Positions 21,239 to 33,060 of a DNA stretch of 64,000 bases are shown here, piece by piece (within the stretch, counting starts at the first letter, position 1; each line of letters opens with the position of its first letter). The stretch is from Gymnopus androsaceus JB14. Taxonomy: Eukaryota > Basidiomycota > Agaricomycetes > Agaricales > Omphalotaceae. The notes under the pieces were generated by a model. It was given only the letters and a program-made list of their open reading frames with translations, was not told the DNA's origin and did not search any database. The position numbers were made by a program, and so were the translations under genes. Where the stretch lies: assembly GCA_009733575.1 (NCBI GenBank), contig ML769664.1, positions 24,375 through 88,374 on the forward strand, given 5' to 3'.

Positions 21239-22862
21239 ATGACCTTGTGCTCGAATTGTCGACACCCTACTTTCCAACCACGCGTAGACATCAGTTCTGA
21301 TGCAATTAACGCGAAGTTGCGCTCAGAATTTGGATCTTCCTCCTATACTTCGCAGAATATCTCCGACATTCTACTATTATGCGACAGAGATATCGATGAC
21401 TACGAAGTCGAAGTTGCTCGTCTGCGGTCACAGATATTATACATCCAGACGCAGCAAGGCCGCCTGAAGCACCACAAGCAGAACTTGCGGTCGCTTCTTT
21501 CTCCATCTCGGTGGATTCCTAACGAAATTTTGAGCTATATTTTCGAGCTTGCATGCGATCGAAACTTGTTACAGGATTTTCCCCATAGTTCGCCACCCAC
21601 AAAACTCACTTCGCCTATCATAACCTACCTCCCGGCCATGTCCATGAGCATGGTATCTGCGCGATGGCGGATGCTATCCCTTTCACTTCCAGGTCTATGG
21701 TCTCAGCTCAAGCTGGAGATTGCGTTGCCGAAAACATCCCAAAAATTTATCTCTATGCTTAAACTTTTTTTGGAACGCTCACGGGATCATCCGCTCCAGC
21801 TCCAGCTGGATATCAGTGGAGACACTATCGATACACAACATCTCCATCTCGACATGTTGGCTCGAAACGCTCAGCGTTGGAAGACCCTCTGCGTTGGAGG
21901 TGATCTGATGATTCGACACATTCCAGAGTTTTCTCAACTCCATCTTCCGAATCTTGAAGATCTGGACATTGACTATAGAGAGGAGCCGGTCAGTGAGGAG
22001 GATATCGCTTGTTTTCAGTGGGCCCCGAAACTCCGCTCATTGACTGCCTATGCGGTAGTTGCACCTACAAGCACAGTATGGCAGCGGCTCACCGATGCCC
22101 ATATTCTCGCTTACTCTGGCCAGGCGGAGAAAATTCTGGAAGAATGCCCAAATATCTCTAATCTGAAACTTTCAGAAAACCGATATGAATGCATGCCATC
22201 CATGTATATTACCAAGGACATCGTATACGGTCACATCCCTCAGCATCGATATTAAAATGGCTGTTGGAATGGCCGCTACCACCAGCACTGGACTGTTAGA
22301 CACACTACTCTCTTCCTTGACGCTCCCTTCCTTACGTGAACTTCGCGTGTCTACCTTGGATGTTCATTACCGACGAGCTTGGCCCAAACGCACTTTTAGA
22401 GATTTCATAGGAAGATCTTCCTGCAAACTAGAGATATTGTCCATGGATTGCATAGACCTTTCTGATGAGGACCTTTTGGACTGCCTCCAACTGCTTCCTT
22501 CCCTTCGAAATCTCGGCATAAATGACAATGTCACGGTGAAGGGCAGAAGCCCGATAACCTCTCGCTTCATTTCCAGCTTGCACAGCTACAGCGAGAGCAG
22601 CTTGAGCCTTGGTCCCCTACTCCCAAATCTGCGCTGTCTTTTCCTCGGTTTCAGTGGGGTAGATTTCGATGATGATTCCTTTATTCGTATGGTTTCGACG
22701 CGATGGCTTTCTGATCCGGAATATGCAGCGATCGTGGGCGTATCCTCTTTGAGAGAGGTAGTATTGCACTTTCGAGCTCGGACAGTGGACGCAAAAGTTT
22801 ACCAGCCGTTGCTGGACCTAGACAGAATGGGCCTACGAGTTGTAGTCCATGGTTTGAAGTAG
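21239..22862 (+). CDS. F-box/LRR protein with one frame break
   Basis: The first frame (21239-22255) encodes a zinc-knuckle-like start (MTLCSNCRHP), a coiled coil (DIDDYEVEVARLRSQILYIQ, residues about 58-90) and an F-box: RWIPNEILSYIFELACDRN with VSARWRMLSLSLPGLWSQLK. LRR-like segments follow. At about 22190-22230 the reading moves to the +1 frame (SLSIDIKMAVG onward) and continues through LTLPSLRELRVSTLD and LLPSLRNLGIN to the stop at 22862. Total length, about 540 residues, is normal for this family, which pairs substrates with SCF ubiquitin ligase. A 40-nt intron (22206-22245) would restore the frame but is short and lacks a branch site; a one-base indel is as likely. Functional status is therefore open. 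Confidence 0.7.
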
Positions 22863-24057
22863 ATATCCTCTGTGCTCCTCGTCGTGTCTTGCAAACAAAT
22901 TCAATTTCTGATATTAGCTAGTCTCAATCGTGGTTTGATTTACTGCCTCTCGTGCTAGCGCAAATTAATACCTTTTTGAACTTGTTGACTCGAGGATTGC
23001 CACAGGATTTTCCCTGCGTAACTCTTCTTCATCCATGTGTTTCGACCACCTTTTTGTATTGGACGTTCATAGCCTTGATGTCGCTCAGACCCATTCGCAA
23101 TATATTTCGTCCTTACAGATTTACTTGAAACATTTTATCAATTCCGATTCTTGATTGGGGACTGACCCCCTCCGCCCTATACAACACGGTCTCTCGCATC
23201 GGCTTTCGATAAAACCCTTGTGATCTTGCTGGTCAAAGTTCGTTCTTTGCTGGTTCAAAGGATCTCTATAAGACTATTACATAACCCCTGCAGCACCGTC
23301 CAGCTTCATTTCCGCTGTGTCTGCGGCTCCTATCGAACCAAACATGCGAGTGACTCCTGTCTCAAATACTCAAGTATACTTCCATAGCGATATATCTTAG
23401 TCTTCTGGATCCACGGGATCCACGCTCATCATAGAATATCATGGACCCTTAGGGAAGGACACATAAATGCCTCCTGCTTGGAAGATATATACACGAATGC
23501 TACGCGCAACTTGACGCGTCGGCTGTGAACCCCTGGGCCTGAAATACCCTCCGGCCCGCGCAGGCGTCACCATCTATATCGCTTCTGCGGAAAAACTGCG
23601 ATTGGAACGAGGCGAACATGATAAGAAACGTCTACCCTAGCGGCTAGCCAGTTCCAGCAAGTGGAAGGAATTTAGGCGAAACATCATGCTCATGTGAACG
23701 GTCAAAGCGGTTTCATCTTCCTTTTTGGGAACACGATGTACCAATGTGTCTGTCAGGTCAATTCAACCCAACGCGACGTTTACGCGTTGTAGCAGTGATT
23801 TTACCGACCATGAGACTATCACGCTATTGCTTGCATTCGCATCGAGTCAGCGAGACGATAATAGACCCAGGGTATATTTCTATGAAATAGCAAGGTGGCG
23901 ACAAACCTATCCCAATCATATCATTCAGCGCACACGCGCATGGAAGTATAAAGATCACCCACATTCCGATGTAACTTTCCAACCTCTTTACTCTATTCCA
24001 CCACGAGCCTACCGCTACCAGTCCGAGTCAACACATCTCATCCATCCTGCTCTTATT
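22863..24057. other. Intergenic, no gene seen
   Basis: Frames are short and without domain signal. An ATG-less frame from 23725 runs into the next gene and probably overlaps its 5' leader. Confidence 0.4.
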
Positions 24058-24785
24058 ATGACCACCATCGAGCAACAAGATTCATTCTCCCCATTTTTGC
24101 CGCGCTCCCGCAGGCCGTACACCCTGAGGGTATGTGGCGCAGTGGCCGCTCACAGATCATGGTAGCTAACCATTGCCATCTAGGACACCCCGAGGTTGTT
24201 CCTTTGGCGTAAACAAGCTGCACCACAAACCAAGCGTATCAGAAACAACGAACTCCGTCCTATAGACGTAAATAGGAACGGCCCTTCAATCTACCGTAAC
24301 ATCCCGGGCTCTCTAATCTCTTCCTCCGACGAAAGTTCTTCCGATGGACCTTCGACGCCGCCGCCAGGCTGTTCACGATCGTCGTGGCTGCAAGTCCACG
24401 CACAGAAAGGTGTCGAAGGTCATCTGGCTGGGGTTGGTAGTGTAGACGATTTTGTTTGGCAGGAAACGCCGGTAAGTCTACTGAGCTTCTCCCACCCATA
24501 ACGCCTAATATTCAAGCTTGATATTTTCAGAATAAAAAGATCAAGTTTAAATATTACAAGCTCCAGGTGGGAACTCAGCGCTCCCTATCAATGCCAGAGC
24601 CGCACGTTTGGAGCGCCAATAACGCGCTCTTCGTCTTATGCCTTCCAGAGCAGAGTCTACCGATGAGAGACTCTCGAGCGGCCCTCGCAGCATTCCCAAT
24701 AGCCACCTCAACCCAGTGGTTCTCCGGAACGAGACTCGTCCACCTCTCCGACCCATTGAACGACTCGCCAAGATCGTTCTTGTGA
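24058..24785 (+). CDS. Unrecognised Ser/Pro/Arg-rich protein, 3' end uncertain
   Basis: Exons 24058-24129, 24184-24471 and 24531-24785 join in phase through 54- and 59-nt introns to 204 residues: MTTIEQQDSFSPFLPRSRRP, then IPGSLISSSDESSSDGPSTP and GVGSVDDFVWQETP-NKKIKF. After that the given frame may be wrong. The +1 frame reads SRTFGAPITRSSSYAFQSRV, the +2 frame reads LRPIERLAKIVL, and 24795-24989 encodes two copies of an 'AWLDEAS / AWLEKVS' segment ending at TAG 24987-24989. A gene extending to 24989 with two frameshifts fits these pieces. No family recognised. Confidence 0.4.
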
Positions 24786-24989
24786 CCCGAGAGACATCGA
24801 GGCAGAGGCCATAGCTTGGTTAGACGAGGCGAGCTCAGCGACGATGGCTGATGAGGACGAACGACCCGCCAAGGTAGTCGCCGCAGTCATTGATGAAAGA
24901 CCGATAGACATCGTGGCAGATGTCAGAGCTTGGTTAGAAAAGGTAAGCTTAGCGATGGGTGAAGAGTAGGCGCTACCTACCTTTCGTCG

Positions 24990-25720
24990 TCGACCTTTCT
25001 CGTTTCTCTCTTTCCTCGTCGCTTTCCCTTTTCGCTTTTATCACTGTTTTTCCGATTGCTTTCGTCATCCTTCTTCTCGGTTTCCCTTTTCGGTGTCTTT
25101 GCTTTCCTGTCGTTTGTCGTTGCTTTTGCCTTGTGTTTTCGTCGTTATTTACTTGAGGCTTCTTGACGGCCAGTCATCTATCTTTGTTTTTTGTAAAGTG
25201 CTGCCTGGTCCTTGTTCAATCGTAGAGCTTGTTGTGTAATCATGTCAGAGTCTATACCCTGCTGCTTCAGACTAGGACTTGCCTCATTCTCGGGAGAAAC
25301 CCCGTCAATGAACCCCAATTTGCGAGAGCTTCTATTCGTCTCGAGGAATGAGAGGAGTTGAGGTGACAGAGAACATGGTACGAGTTTAAGAGAGAGAGAG
25401 AGATGGATGAGATGAGATAAAACCGTGAGATTACTCGACTTTAAGAGGTCCGGATGAGCCCATTGTCCTCTAAAAGCAGTAATACTTCTCGGACGTCATC
25501 AGATAATCAAATATGAAGAGATGCTCGAATCGACGGTGCATTGCTGGTGGCAAGAATGCCTGTCTTTACGCGGTAGCAGGGATATCTGTAGGTCAACGAG
25601 TTAGTTCTTGCTTTGCTTTTTATTCACGGCACCTATGCGACGTCGTAAGCAGAGCTTAGAGACGTTACCTGTTTTAGAAATTCAAAGGATCGTCAGTCCC
25701 ACGCGCAAAAGAAACCTTGC
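24990..25720. other. Intergenic, no gene seen
   Basis: TC-rich sequence (24990-25150), a short GA repeat near 25391-25402, and otherwise unremarkable DNA. Confidence 0.4.
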
Positions 25721-26074
25721 CTTTTAATGGAGGGGGATTCTGCCCGATACAACATCCTTGAGGTTCCAATGAACTTGTCTCGCACCTGCAACGCCTAACA
25801 GTGTCACGCTATCGCGAGACAATCCCCGACTCCTCATCTTAAAATGCGCAATGCAATACAAATCACTGAGAAAAACGCACACACTAAAAGCATTCAGCTC
25901 AGCGTTGGAAAACGATTCTCCGAGTCTAAATAATGTTACTAAAGAACAACTTTGGCCTAACGTCCCAACCAAGCATTACAAAAAACCGCAACTAACTAGG
26001 CGATCAAAGAGCGGCAAGGGATCTGTTATAAGTTGTTAAACCAGCACAAATCAGAGAAGTGTGAACAGCAGCAT

Positions 26075-26652
26075 CTAGCTGTAACAATGGCATGTTGAAC
26101 CTGCTCTCTGCTCTGGTGTGCCCAAATCATCATCACATAGAGGCGAGGTCGAAAAAAAGGCTTCAGGTAACCCACAAACAACATCAAACCAAGGCGTCGT
26201 GCGCACAGCAGCAAACCAACCTTGGCGGATTTCTCTGAACGCGACAAACCCAACAGTGCAACCATTGTTGATTACAACAGCGGTATTCTCAATGCAAACC
26301 GAACGCAAACCGTCATTGAATAAATCACAAAGTAAGCTTGCTAAGAAGTAGGCAATGTTCTCTGTTGCAGTGCAAGCAGCACAAAATAATTTGAAGGAAA
26401 CTACAATATCCATCTGGCATGGGATGGTGGGATGCAACAACCAAGAATTAGCCTGCTCAATGACACAGAGAGAATCTGTATTGAAATGAACAAGTAGGAT
26501 GAACAAAGGAAACAGCTTTCGACAACCCCTGTGGTCAACTTAGCAAGTAGAACACCAAACATGTGTGTGTTACTCACCAGAATAGCGCACAACTTGGATA
26601 TTACCCAAGCTGGAACAGTGAAATTGATGCTGCTATGTGCCGGAGAGCTCAC
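26075..26652 (-). other. Possible decayed gene, minus strand
   Basis: A 143-codon frame (26506-26075) reads SFKLFCAACTATENIAYFLA and NGCTVGFVAFREIRQGWFAA, with a further open stretch upstream (MSSPAHSSINFTVPAWVISK from 26652). A GTGAGT donor follows the upstream piece, but the phases do not agree with the nearest acceptor. Composition is CpG-poor like the transposon-rich DNA around it. I cannot assign a family. Confidence 0.25.
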
Positions 26653-26907
26653 ATAGTCAGGAAATGATGCATTCTACTGAGCAAGGTGAGCTTTATCAAC
26701 CAATCCAATCAGATATTCATCAACAAGTTGCTTAGGATGCATTTTCAGAAAGCAATGGAAGTCTCTTTGAAAACATCAAGCAAGAAGCTGCATTAAATTC
26801 TTATTCTGTATAGCTACACTGGTATAGGGGCACCTAGTAAAATAGGTTGCTTGTCATTTTTGGACTTGGAGTTGACTCTGCATATGTGCCATGTCCATTT
26901 GAGGAAG

Positions 26908-27719
26908 TAAGGATGGACAGGGGTTAACCCCTGGGCTGGAAAGGCCCTAACCTCACCCTTACCCTTCAACCCTCCAGTTTTTATGAAGGGTTTTGGACAG
27001 AATGATATATCACTCATGAGGCTTTGGTAAAATAGATATAATAACACTTAAAAACATCCTTAAGGTTGAGTTGAAGATCATAGGACCAAGGGGGTCCGAA
27101 AAAATTAATTTCGTACCAGGGGTTGGAAAATTTTTTTCAGCCTTGGCACTGGACCCTCCCTCCCTTCACATGATTTTTTGGGTCATGTGATTACCAAATA
27201 AGGCAACTATGAGACACTGATCACTATTGCACCTTACTGTGCTGGTCTTTTGCCCTTTGTACATGCTCTACATAACTAATTAGCCTTTGTAAACTCTTCA
27301 CCTCACTCTGGATGCCATATATCTCAAAATATATTAGTCAAGGTCAAGAACTGTAAGCAATTATGAAATGACCTAAAAAGGCAATAAAAAGGTATATGCT
27401 CACTCTACACAATGTAGCTGGTCTAAATATACTTTTCAGGGATTCTTGGGCTTCTTTGACTCATTTGGACATCATAAAAATGCGTTTTGAGGGTCAGTCA
27501 AAAAATATTTCTTGGGCCTTGCAATGGACCCACCCTACCTACCCCCAGTCGGCGGTATGGGATTTCCCAGCCTGGACCCCCTTGCATAGGACATCATGAG
27601 ATGTATATGTATATCATTGATTTTAAAAGGGAGAGTTTTGAGGGCTTCAACCCCTACCCTTACCCTCCATACCCTTGGGTCAAAAACCCTGGGTTGAACC
27701 CTACCCCTGTCCATCTTTA
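26908..27719. mobile_element. 812-bp hAT-like non-autonomous element
   Basis: The left end TAAGGATGGACAGGGGT and right end ACCCCTGTCCATCTTTA are inverted with one mismatch. An 8-bp direct duplication, TGAGGAAG, flanks it exactly (26900-26907 and 27720-27727). Eight-base target duplications are typical of hAT transposons. Subterminal blocks of CCCTTACCCT-type sequence occur near both ends. No transposase frame. Confidence 0.65.
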
Positions 27720-27727
27720 TGAGGAAG

Positions 27728-28460
27728 AGATGATATAATTTGCACTAGTGGGGGCAGTGCACAAAGATCATACAAATCATCTTCTGTTGAATTGAGGTGC
27801 TCTGGGTACAGGAATGATGCCCTAGCAGTCTCCACTGCAGTTTGTCCAACTTTTTATATGACATGCTCCATGGCTAAGCAGTAATGGTCAATGTTGCACT
27901 GTACCTGAGGCAGGTTTGTGCAGGTGCTTTTGTACAGCAAAGTTATCTTGTCCACTCTGCCTTTCTTGCTGAGTTTGTTTCACTGTGAGCAAGATAGGGG
28001 GGGGGGGGGCAAAAAATCAATGTAACAGTTGAAAGGTAAATTGCTGAATGCTGTATACAATGTTTCTGTATCATTACAGAGCCAGATTGGTGCAGATGAG
28101 GTGATTTCAAGATAAATTGATTCGTATCCAGCTGACATTAGATGCGATTGCACTATAATGGAGGGCAAAGGTCAAACCTGCAGTACATAAACATTTAACA
28201 CTGTCCGACCATGAGAACAGGGAGGGGAGGGGGGGGGCTGGATCTGAGTGACTTTTGGACCAATCGTAGGGTACAAGGCCCTCCCTCTCACTCTGTTCGA
28301 GAGTCAGGGATGATCAAATATTGCTCACTAGCTACCATACGGAACAGCAAGATACCAAGCTGAATTGCGCACTGGGTGAAAAGCCGCCATCTTTGGACTT
28401 CTGGGAAATTTAGGTCCAAGTTTGGCTGCATTATGACTTGAGTCGACCTCAGGCCTTCTT
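27728..28460. other. No gene seen; poly-G tracts
   Basis: Contains runs of about 12 and 9 G (28001-28012, 28231-28239) and no coding signal. Confidence 0.4.
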
Positions 28461-28800
28461 TTAAAAAAGCCTACTGGTTACAGACCCAAGAATTGAGGCA
28501 ATGATACCGCCTACGGTAAGCCTCTCCAGCACCAATTGGATTGATGAACATTCTGAGATCCGGAAGGTGAGAGCACTAGGCTGGAGGCCAATCTGCAAAT
28601 GTGGTGTCAGCTCGGAGATGATTGGATGAAGAGAGGAAGGACTGAAAAGGATGGGATGTACCTTCTTTGGTAAACACTGGAAACAGATGCAGGTTGATGG
28701 TTTTTTTTGGACCTGGAACAGGAATGAGCCCAATAAGGCAGCAAGGGATTCTGGATAGAAATACATCAGCACAGTCTGAACTTTTGGAAAACATTCATTT
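28461..28800. repeat. Sequence related to the locus B flank
   Basis: CAAGGGATTCTGGATAGAAA and the following ATACATCAGCACAGTC match 41793-41830, and surrounding minus-strand frames are alike (DCADVFL.RIP). It is a diverged copy of part of the duplicated flank, not a recognisable gene. Confidence 0.4.
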
Positions 28801-29032
28801 TAGACCTTTCTCGCTATTGGGTCCCTGCAAGGATTATTTTATAGACTAATTAGATGGTAATGATTAGGACTAGGTACTTTTTTAGGACTTTACAGCGCTT
28901 TCCATATAACTTAGCATCAGCACATTTTATTTTTGAAAAAATAATTATTTTGTAAGCTGCGGCCTGTCTCAAGTGCATGCTAAGTGCCTTCATAGTTACT
29001 TATCTCAATTGCAATTGCTCGCACCATGATCA

Positions 29033-30771
29033 ATGGTCTTTTGCCATATTAGCAAAGAGTTAAAGGAGCGTACACTCTGGCTTCTTGACCATGATTACAT
29101 TCCAGAAGATGTTGCGGAGATTCTGGGTGTAAGCAAAAAAAGCATTGCACGTTGGAAGGTCTATCAAGAGGAACACGGGAGTGTAATACCTCCACAAGAT
29201 CCTCAACAAGGCTGTCCACATTTTCTCACTGCAGAAGCTACCTGTGATGTTATGGACCTGCCAATATCACAAACAGCACTGCATGAAAATTTCTTTGACC
29301 TAAGACCTTGGCATAACATACAAAAGACTCCGCAAAATGGCTGCAGAAAGGGACAAAGAAGTGCCCCAGGAATGGATTGATCATGCCAAAGCTCACTGGG
29401 TTGGAAGTCAGCTTGTTTTTGTGGATGAAACCAGTAAGGATGATTGCACATCAGCAAAACCTGGGTGAGCTGGACAGAGCTGGACAGCTCTGTGCAGCGC
29501 TCATAGCACCCATAGCACCCATAGCAAGGTCCCCATCTGTCCAGAGCTATGGATTGCTATGGACTGCTATGGATCGCTATGGATTGTATATTTTACGGCA
29601 TGTTGTCTGTCAGCCGTTCAATTCAAAACTGAATATATTCTTGTTTCGAAATCACTTCCCTCACTTGGCGGCGGCGACACTCACTGAACCATAATAATCA
29701 TAATCTTATAATGTTATATTGGCATGTTCATGGTAGTACAAATCTGGTACAAATAGTACAATAGTGTGGCAAAACTAGCATAACTAAAATACTAGTTCTT
29801 ACATATATTACAGTAAGCGGTAGCCCTCACCGAAATATTGGAGACATCAAATGAACCGAGAATGTCCAAAAACCAAAGTTGCAACTCAGTGTTGACTTGG
29901 AAAAAATTGGGGAAGTTGCGAGAACGCATCCTGGATGTGTCGACTCTTATATATGGTTGGCGGGAGAGAATGACAGCTGTCAAATGCTTGACAGTTGGTT
30001 CGAACACTCAGAAATCCCACAGGAGCTCATAGTAAGCCATAGCAAGCCATAGAAGCCATAGTGCTGTAGAGCACTATGGCTTGCTATGGCTTGCTATGGC
30101 TGCTATGACCATTACCCAGGTTTTGCTGATGCACTATCTACCATCATTATGGACATTCGGCATCAGGTTCCCAAGCCTTAATTCAAGCTAACTTTGTCCA
30201 TGGTACATGCTACAGCATAGTTGCTGTGTTGGGGCTTGAGGGATATATTGGGGCATAAGTTGTAGAAGGATCCATAGATGGGGAGGAATTTTTTGACTTT
30301 ATTGCAGAAGATATTGTATACCCTATTTCCTCTTTTTATTGCAGAAGCTGATATAGTGATTCCTAGTTGACTCAAATGCAGCCATATCCAAATGATAACA
30401 GTGTCCTTATCCTTGATAATTGCACAATTCACAAATCCACACTTCTGCATAAACTTGTTGAATCACAAGGTTGGACTATAACCAGACATCTGAACCCTAT
30501 CTGATAGCATCCTGTGTAGGATCTTGACTTATTTTTCTACCTCCATATTCACCCAACTTCAATCTGATTGAAGAAAGCTTTAGCTGTTGTAAGTGAGCAT
30601 AAATAGTATACATTGTTTATCTGACATGTTGCAGTGAAATCCTGGATTTGACACAACTGGAGGGAGGTATATAATGCAGAAGATCCATTCGCAATGTTGT
30701 ACGAGGCAACTGCAGTGATTACACCTGATAAAGCAAAGGGATGGTATGAACACGCAGGTTACAATGTATAA
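29033..30771 (+). pseudogene. IS630/Tc1-type DDE transposase, interrupted and decayed
   Basis: The start MVFCHISKELKERTLWLLDH with GVSKKSIARWK is the helix-turn-helix N-terminus of agaricomycete IS630-like transposases. After a missing segment near 29255, the frame moves and reaches EWIDHAKAHWVG and VFVDETSKDD (first catalytic Asp). A 683-bp element is inserted directly after (29449-30131). Beyond it the protein resumes in phase: CTIYHHYGHSASG, GTCYSIVAVLGLEGY, EEFFDFIAEDI, then ILDNCTIHKS (second Asp), PPYSPNFNLIEESF (catalytic Glu) and the C-terminus TPDKAKGWYEHAGYNV, stop 30769-30771. Stops at 30256-30258 and elsewhere show further decay. It once mobilised DNA by cut and paste into TA sites. 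Confidence 0.85.
29449..30131. mobile_element. 683-bp CATCAG element inserted in the transposase
   Basis: Ends CATCAGCAAAACCTGGGT and ACCCAGGTTTTGCTGATG... are near-perfect inverted repeats. CA flanks both sides (29447-29448, 30132-30133). Removing the element and one CA restores the transposase codons GAT TGC ACT ATC, proving a 2-bp duplication. Both ends carry clustered CATAGC/GCTATGG repeats, including a 30040-30110 inverted pair. No transposase of its own. Confidence 0.85.
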
Positions 30772-30915
30772 ATAATGAAATGAGTGTGTACGTACAGTAG
30801 CCATAAAAAAAGTAGGCAAACAGAAATTGAGGCGGTTATGCAAACAGAAATTAGGTTTAAGAACTAAAGCAAACATAGAGTAGTGAATGGACAGAAATTT
30901 TGAGTAATATAAGTA

Positions 30916-33060
30916 TCAATGTTCAATTGAGAATGTCTTTGCAGAGCTTGTCCATACCTTCTTAGTCTTCAACCACTCTCCTACCTTCAAACCAACCTTC
31001 TTAACATCAGCAGCATCAAAGTCAGCAGGATTGAGATCAAAATCAAAGCCAAGTGCACTGAGCTTGGTGTACATGTTTTCATCAAAGTTTGAAAGCTTGC
31101 AGAACTTGCAAAGCAAAAGTTGAGGTACAGTCAGAGAAGATGATTGCATGTTGTAAAGAGCATGATGCAACAATGATGCATGGCCTTGGCGATGGGATAT
31201 TGGCGACCCAGGCCATGGTACGTAGGGATTATAGTGTGAAGGAGGTGGTGGTGGAACCATCCCATACGGTGGATACATTCCATACTCTGGACCACCATAT
31301 GTACCATATGCACCATATGCACTATATCCCATTGGTGGAGCATGGAATGGAGTTGCAGGAGTAAGAACAGATGGAATAGATGAATAAGCTGTTGGTATTG
31401 GAGGCAAAGCTACAGGTGCTTGAGCTGGCTCCTTTTCAGGCTCAGTAGTACTGTCTGCCTTCTTGAGTGCCCATCAGCAAAAACTGTTTTGGGCCCAGGA
31501 GGATTTAAGGTCACCTAGTCCTCTTAGGCAACCTGAGGCATCCTAGTTGGCCCAGGAAAAAGGGCAAAACTTTGGACACCTCAGGTATCCTAGTCATTCT
31601 AGGTGTCCTGGGATATCCTGGGGCATCCTAGGATAAAAGTTCTATCCCAGGATGCCCCAGGATGCCCCAGGATATCCCAGGACATCCCAGGACACCTAGG
31701 ATAACTAGGATACCTGAGGTGCCCAAAGTTTTGCCCTTTTTCCTGGGCCAACTAGGATGCCTCAGGTTGCCTAAGAGGACTAGGTGACCTTAGATCCTCC
31801 TGGGCCCAAAGCAGTTTTTTCTGATGCCTTGGCTGCCAAAAAATGGTTGGAATTGAGTGGCAGGTCATTGAGATTGACACCAGTAGCACCTCCCTTCTGT
31901 ATAACAATGGTATCAGGAAAAAAGACACACTTGGAACAACTTATACTTATGATCTGAGCAGCCCAGACAATGCATTTGGTTCTATCTTCAATGTCAAAGT
32001 GGAGATTGCTACCCCAAACAAAGACACAGTGTTGCTGAGGGTGCATGGTGCACTTTCCCTTGGGATGGCACACCAGAAGCTCCCGTACAATATCATCGGC
32101 ATCGTCATCAAGTTTACCCTACAGAAACATCAATAATAAAGTAGACAATCTATAAGAAAAGACTCACGCGTTTCGCTACTGGACCAAGATCATCATCATC
32201 AGAATTTTTGTCAGCGCCTCCAAATCCTGTAGCCTTGAACAATGCATTCATGTCCACATTACCCAATGGAGGCTTCAACAAAATCTCAATCAACAATTCA
32301 GCCCAGAGTCAAAAAAAAACTCACCGGAGCCACATATTTCAGGTACTTCATATGAAGATTGATGTACGGCAGGGTTTTCTTGGCAGCAGTCTCACAAATT
32401 TTGTTGATCATAGACTGGTAACTCTATTCAGATGCAACTCGCACCTTTGGAGAGTTGGCGGGAATAGAAAAACACCATTTGAAGCTGGAAATGACAAGAT
32501 AATCTTTTGGGACTGCTGCGGCTGCAGTGATCTTATCCAAAAAGTTATCCCAAGAGGAAGAGGTATCCATGGGGAGAGGATCTAGAGTACTTATCTCAAC
32601 CTTTGGGTTTCCTGCCTTTTTCCGCTTACTAGCTTGCACTGGAGCATCCTTGAGAAGATTTGGAATGATTTCAAACTGAATATTTGTTTCAACAGGCTCA
32701 GGTAGTGGTGCAACTGTATTGGAAAGAAACCTGGGCCTCATGAAGCTGCTTCCTGAGTGGTGGACGTATGTAAAGGTGTAGCCAGAGCCACTGACAGCAC
32801 GGGAGGTTCAGTCGACACATTGATGGACTGAGGTTGAATTATGGCAGCTCTGATAGTGTCAGAATTCAAATGCACTGCTGTCAAAGCAAGAGCATGTCCT
32901 AGAGTTGCATAATTTAATGATGATAATTAGCAATAATTGACTTGTACATAAACAGGTAAAACATACCGAGCACTTCGACCTCTCTAGCTACAGTATGAGC
33001 AGGTTCTTCATAAGCTGGTGGAGAGCCAGGTGGTGGAGCATATGGAGGAGGTACGCTCAT
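30916..33060 (-). pseudogene. Decayed gene of an uncharacterised family with C-terminal SAM-like helix set
   Basis: Exons read on the minus strand: 33060-32967 (MSVPPPYAPPPGSPPAYEEP), 32898 to about 32742, 32741-32424 (KRKKAGNPKVEISTLDPLPM), about 32424-32325, 32272-32168 and 32118 down to 31827. The last contains DDDADDIVRELLVCHPKGKC and RTKCIVWAAQI. After a 355-bp palindrome the frame resumes at ALKKADSTTEPEKEPAQAP and passes a Pro/Gly/Tyr-rich linker (MGYSAYGAYGTYGG). It ends with a SAM-like segment (YTKLSALGFDFDLNPADFDA, then VGLKVGEWLKTKKVW), stop 30916. Introns of 68, 52 and 49 nt are canonical. Frame breaks near 32742 and 32424 plus the insertion make it non-functional. Similar Pro/Tyr-rich proteins with such tails are common, unnamed, in mushroom genomes. 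Confidence 0.6.
31472..31826. mobile_element. 355-bp near-perfect palindromic CATCAG element
   Basis: From CATCAGCAAAAACTG at 31472 to CAGTTTTTTCTGATG ending at 31826 the whole element folds into one hairpin with arms of about 170 bp, rich in CCTAG, CCCAGG and CCTCAGG blocks. CC flanks both sides (31470-31471, 31827-31828). It interrupts the coding exon of the surrounding gene. Confidence 0.8.

Noticed and set aside
28001..28012. Poly-G run as a regulatory G-quadruplex, also at 11050-11060 and 28231-28239
   Set aside because: Single homopolymer runs with no nearby promoter; no evidence of function.
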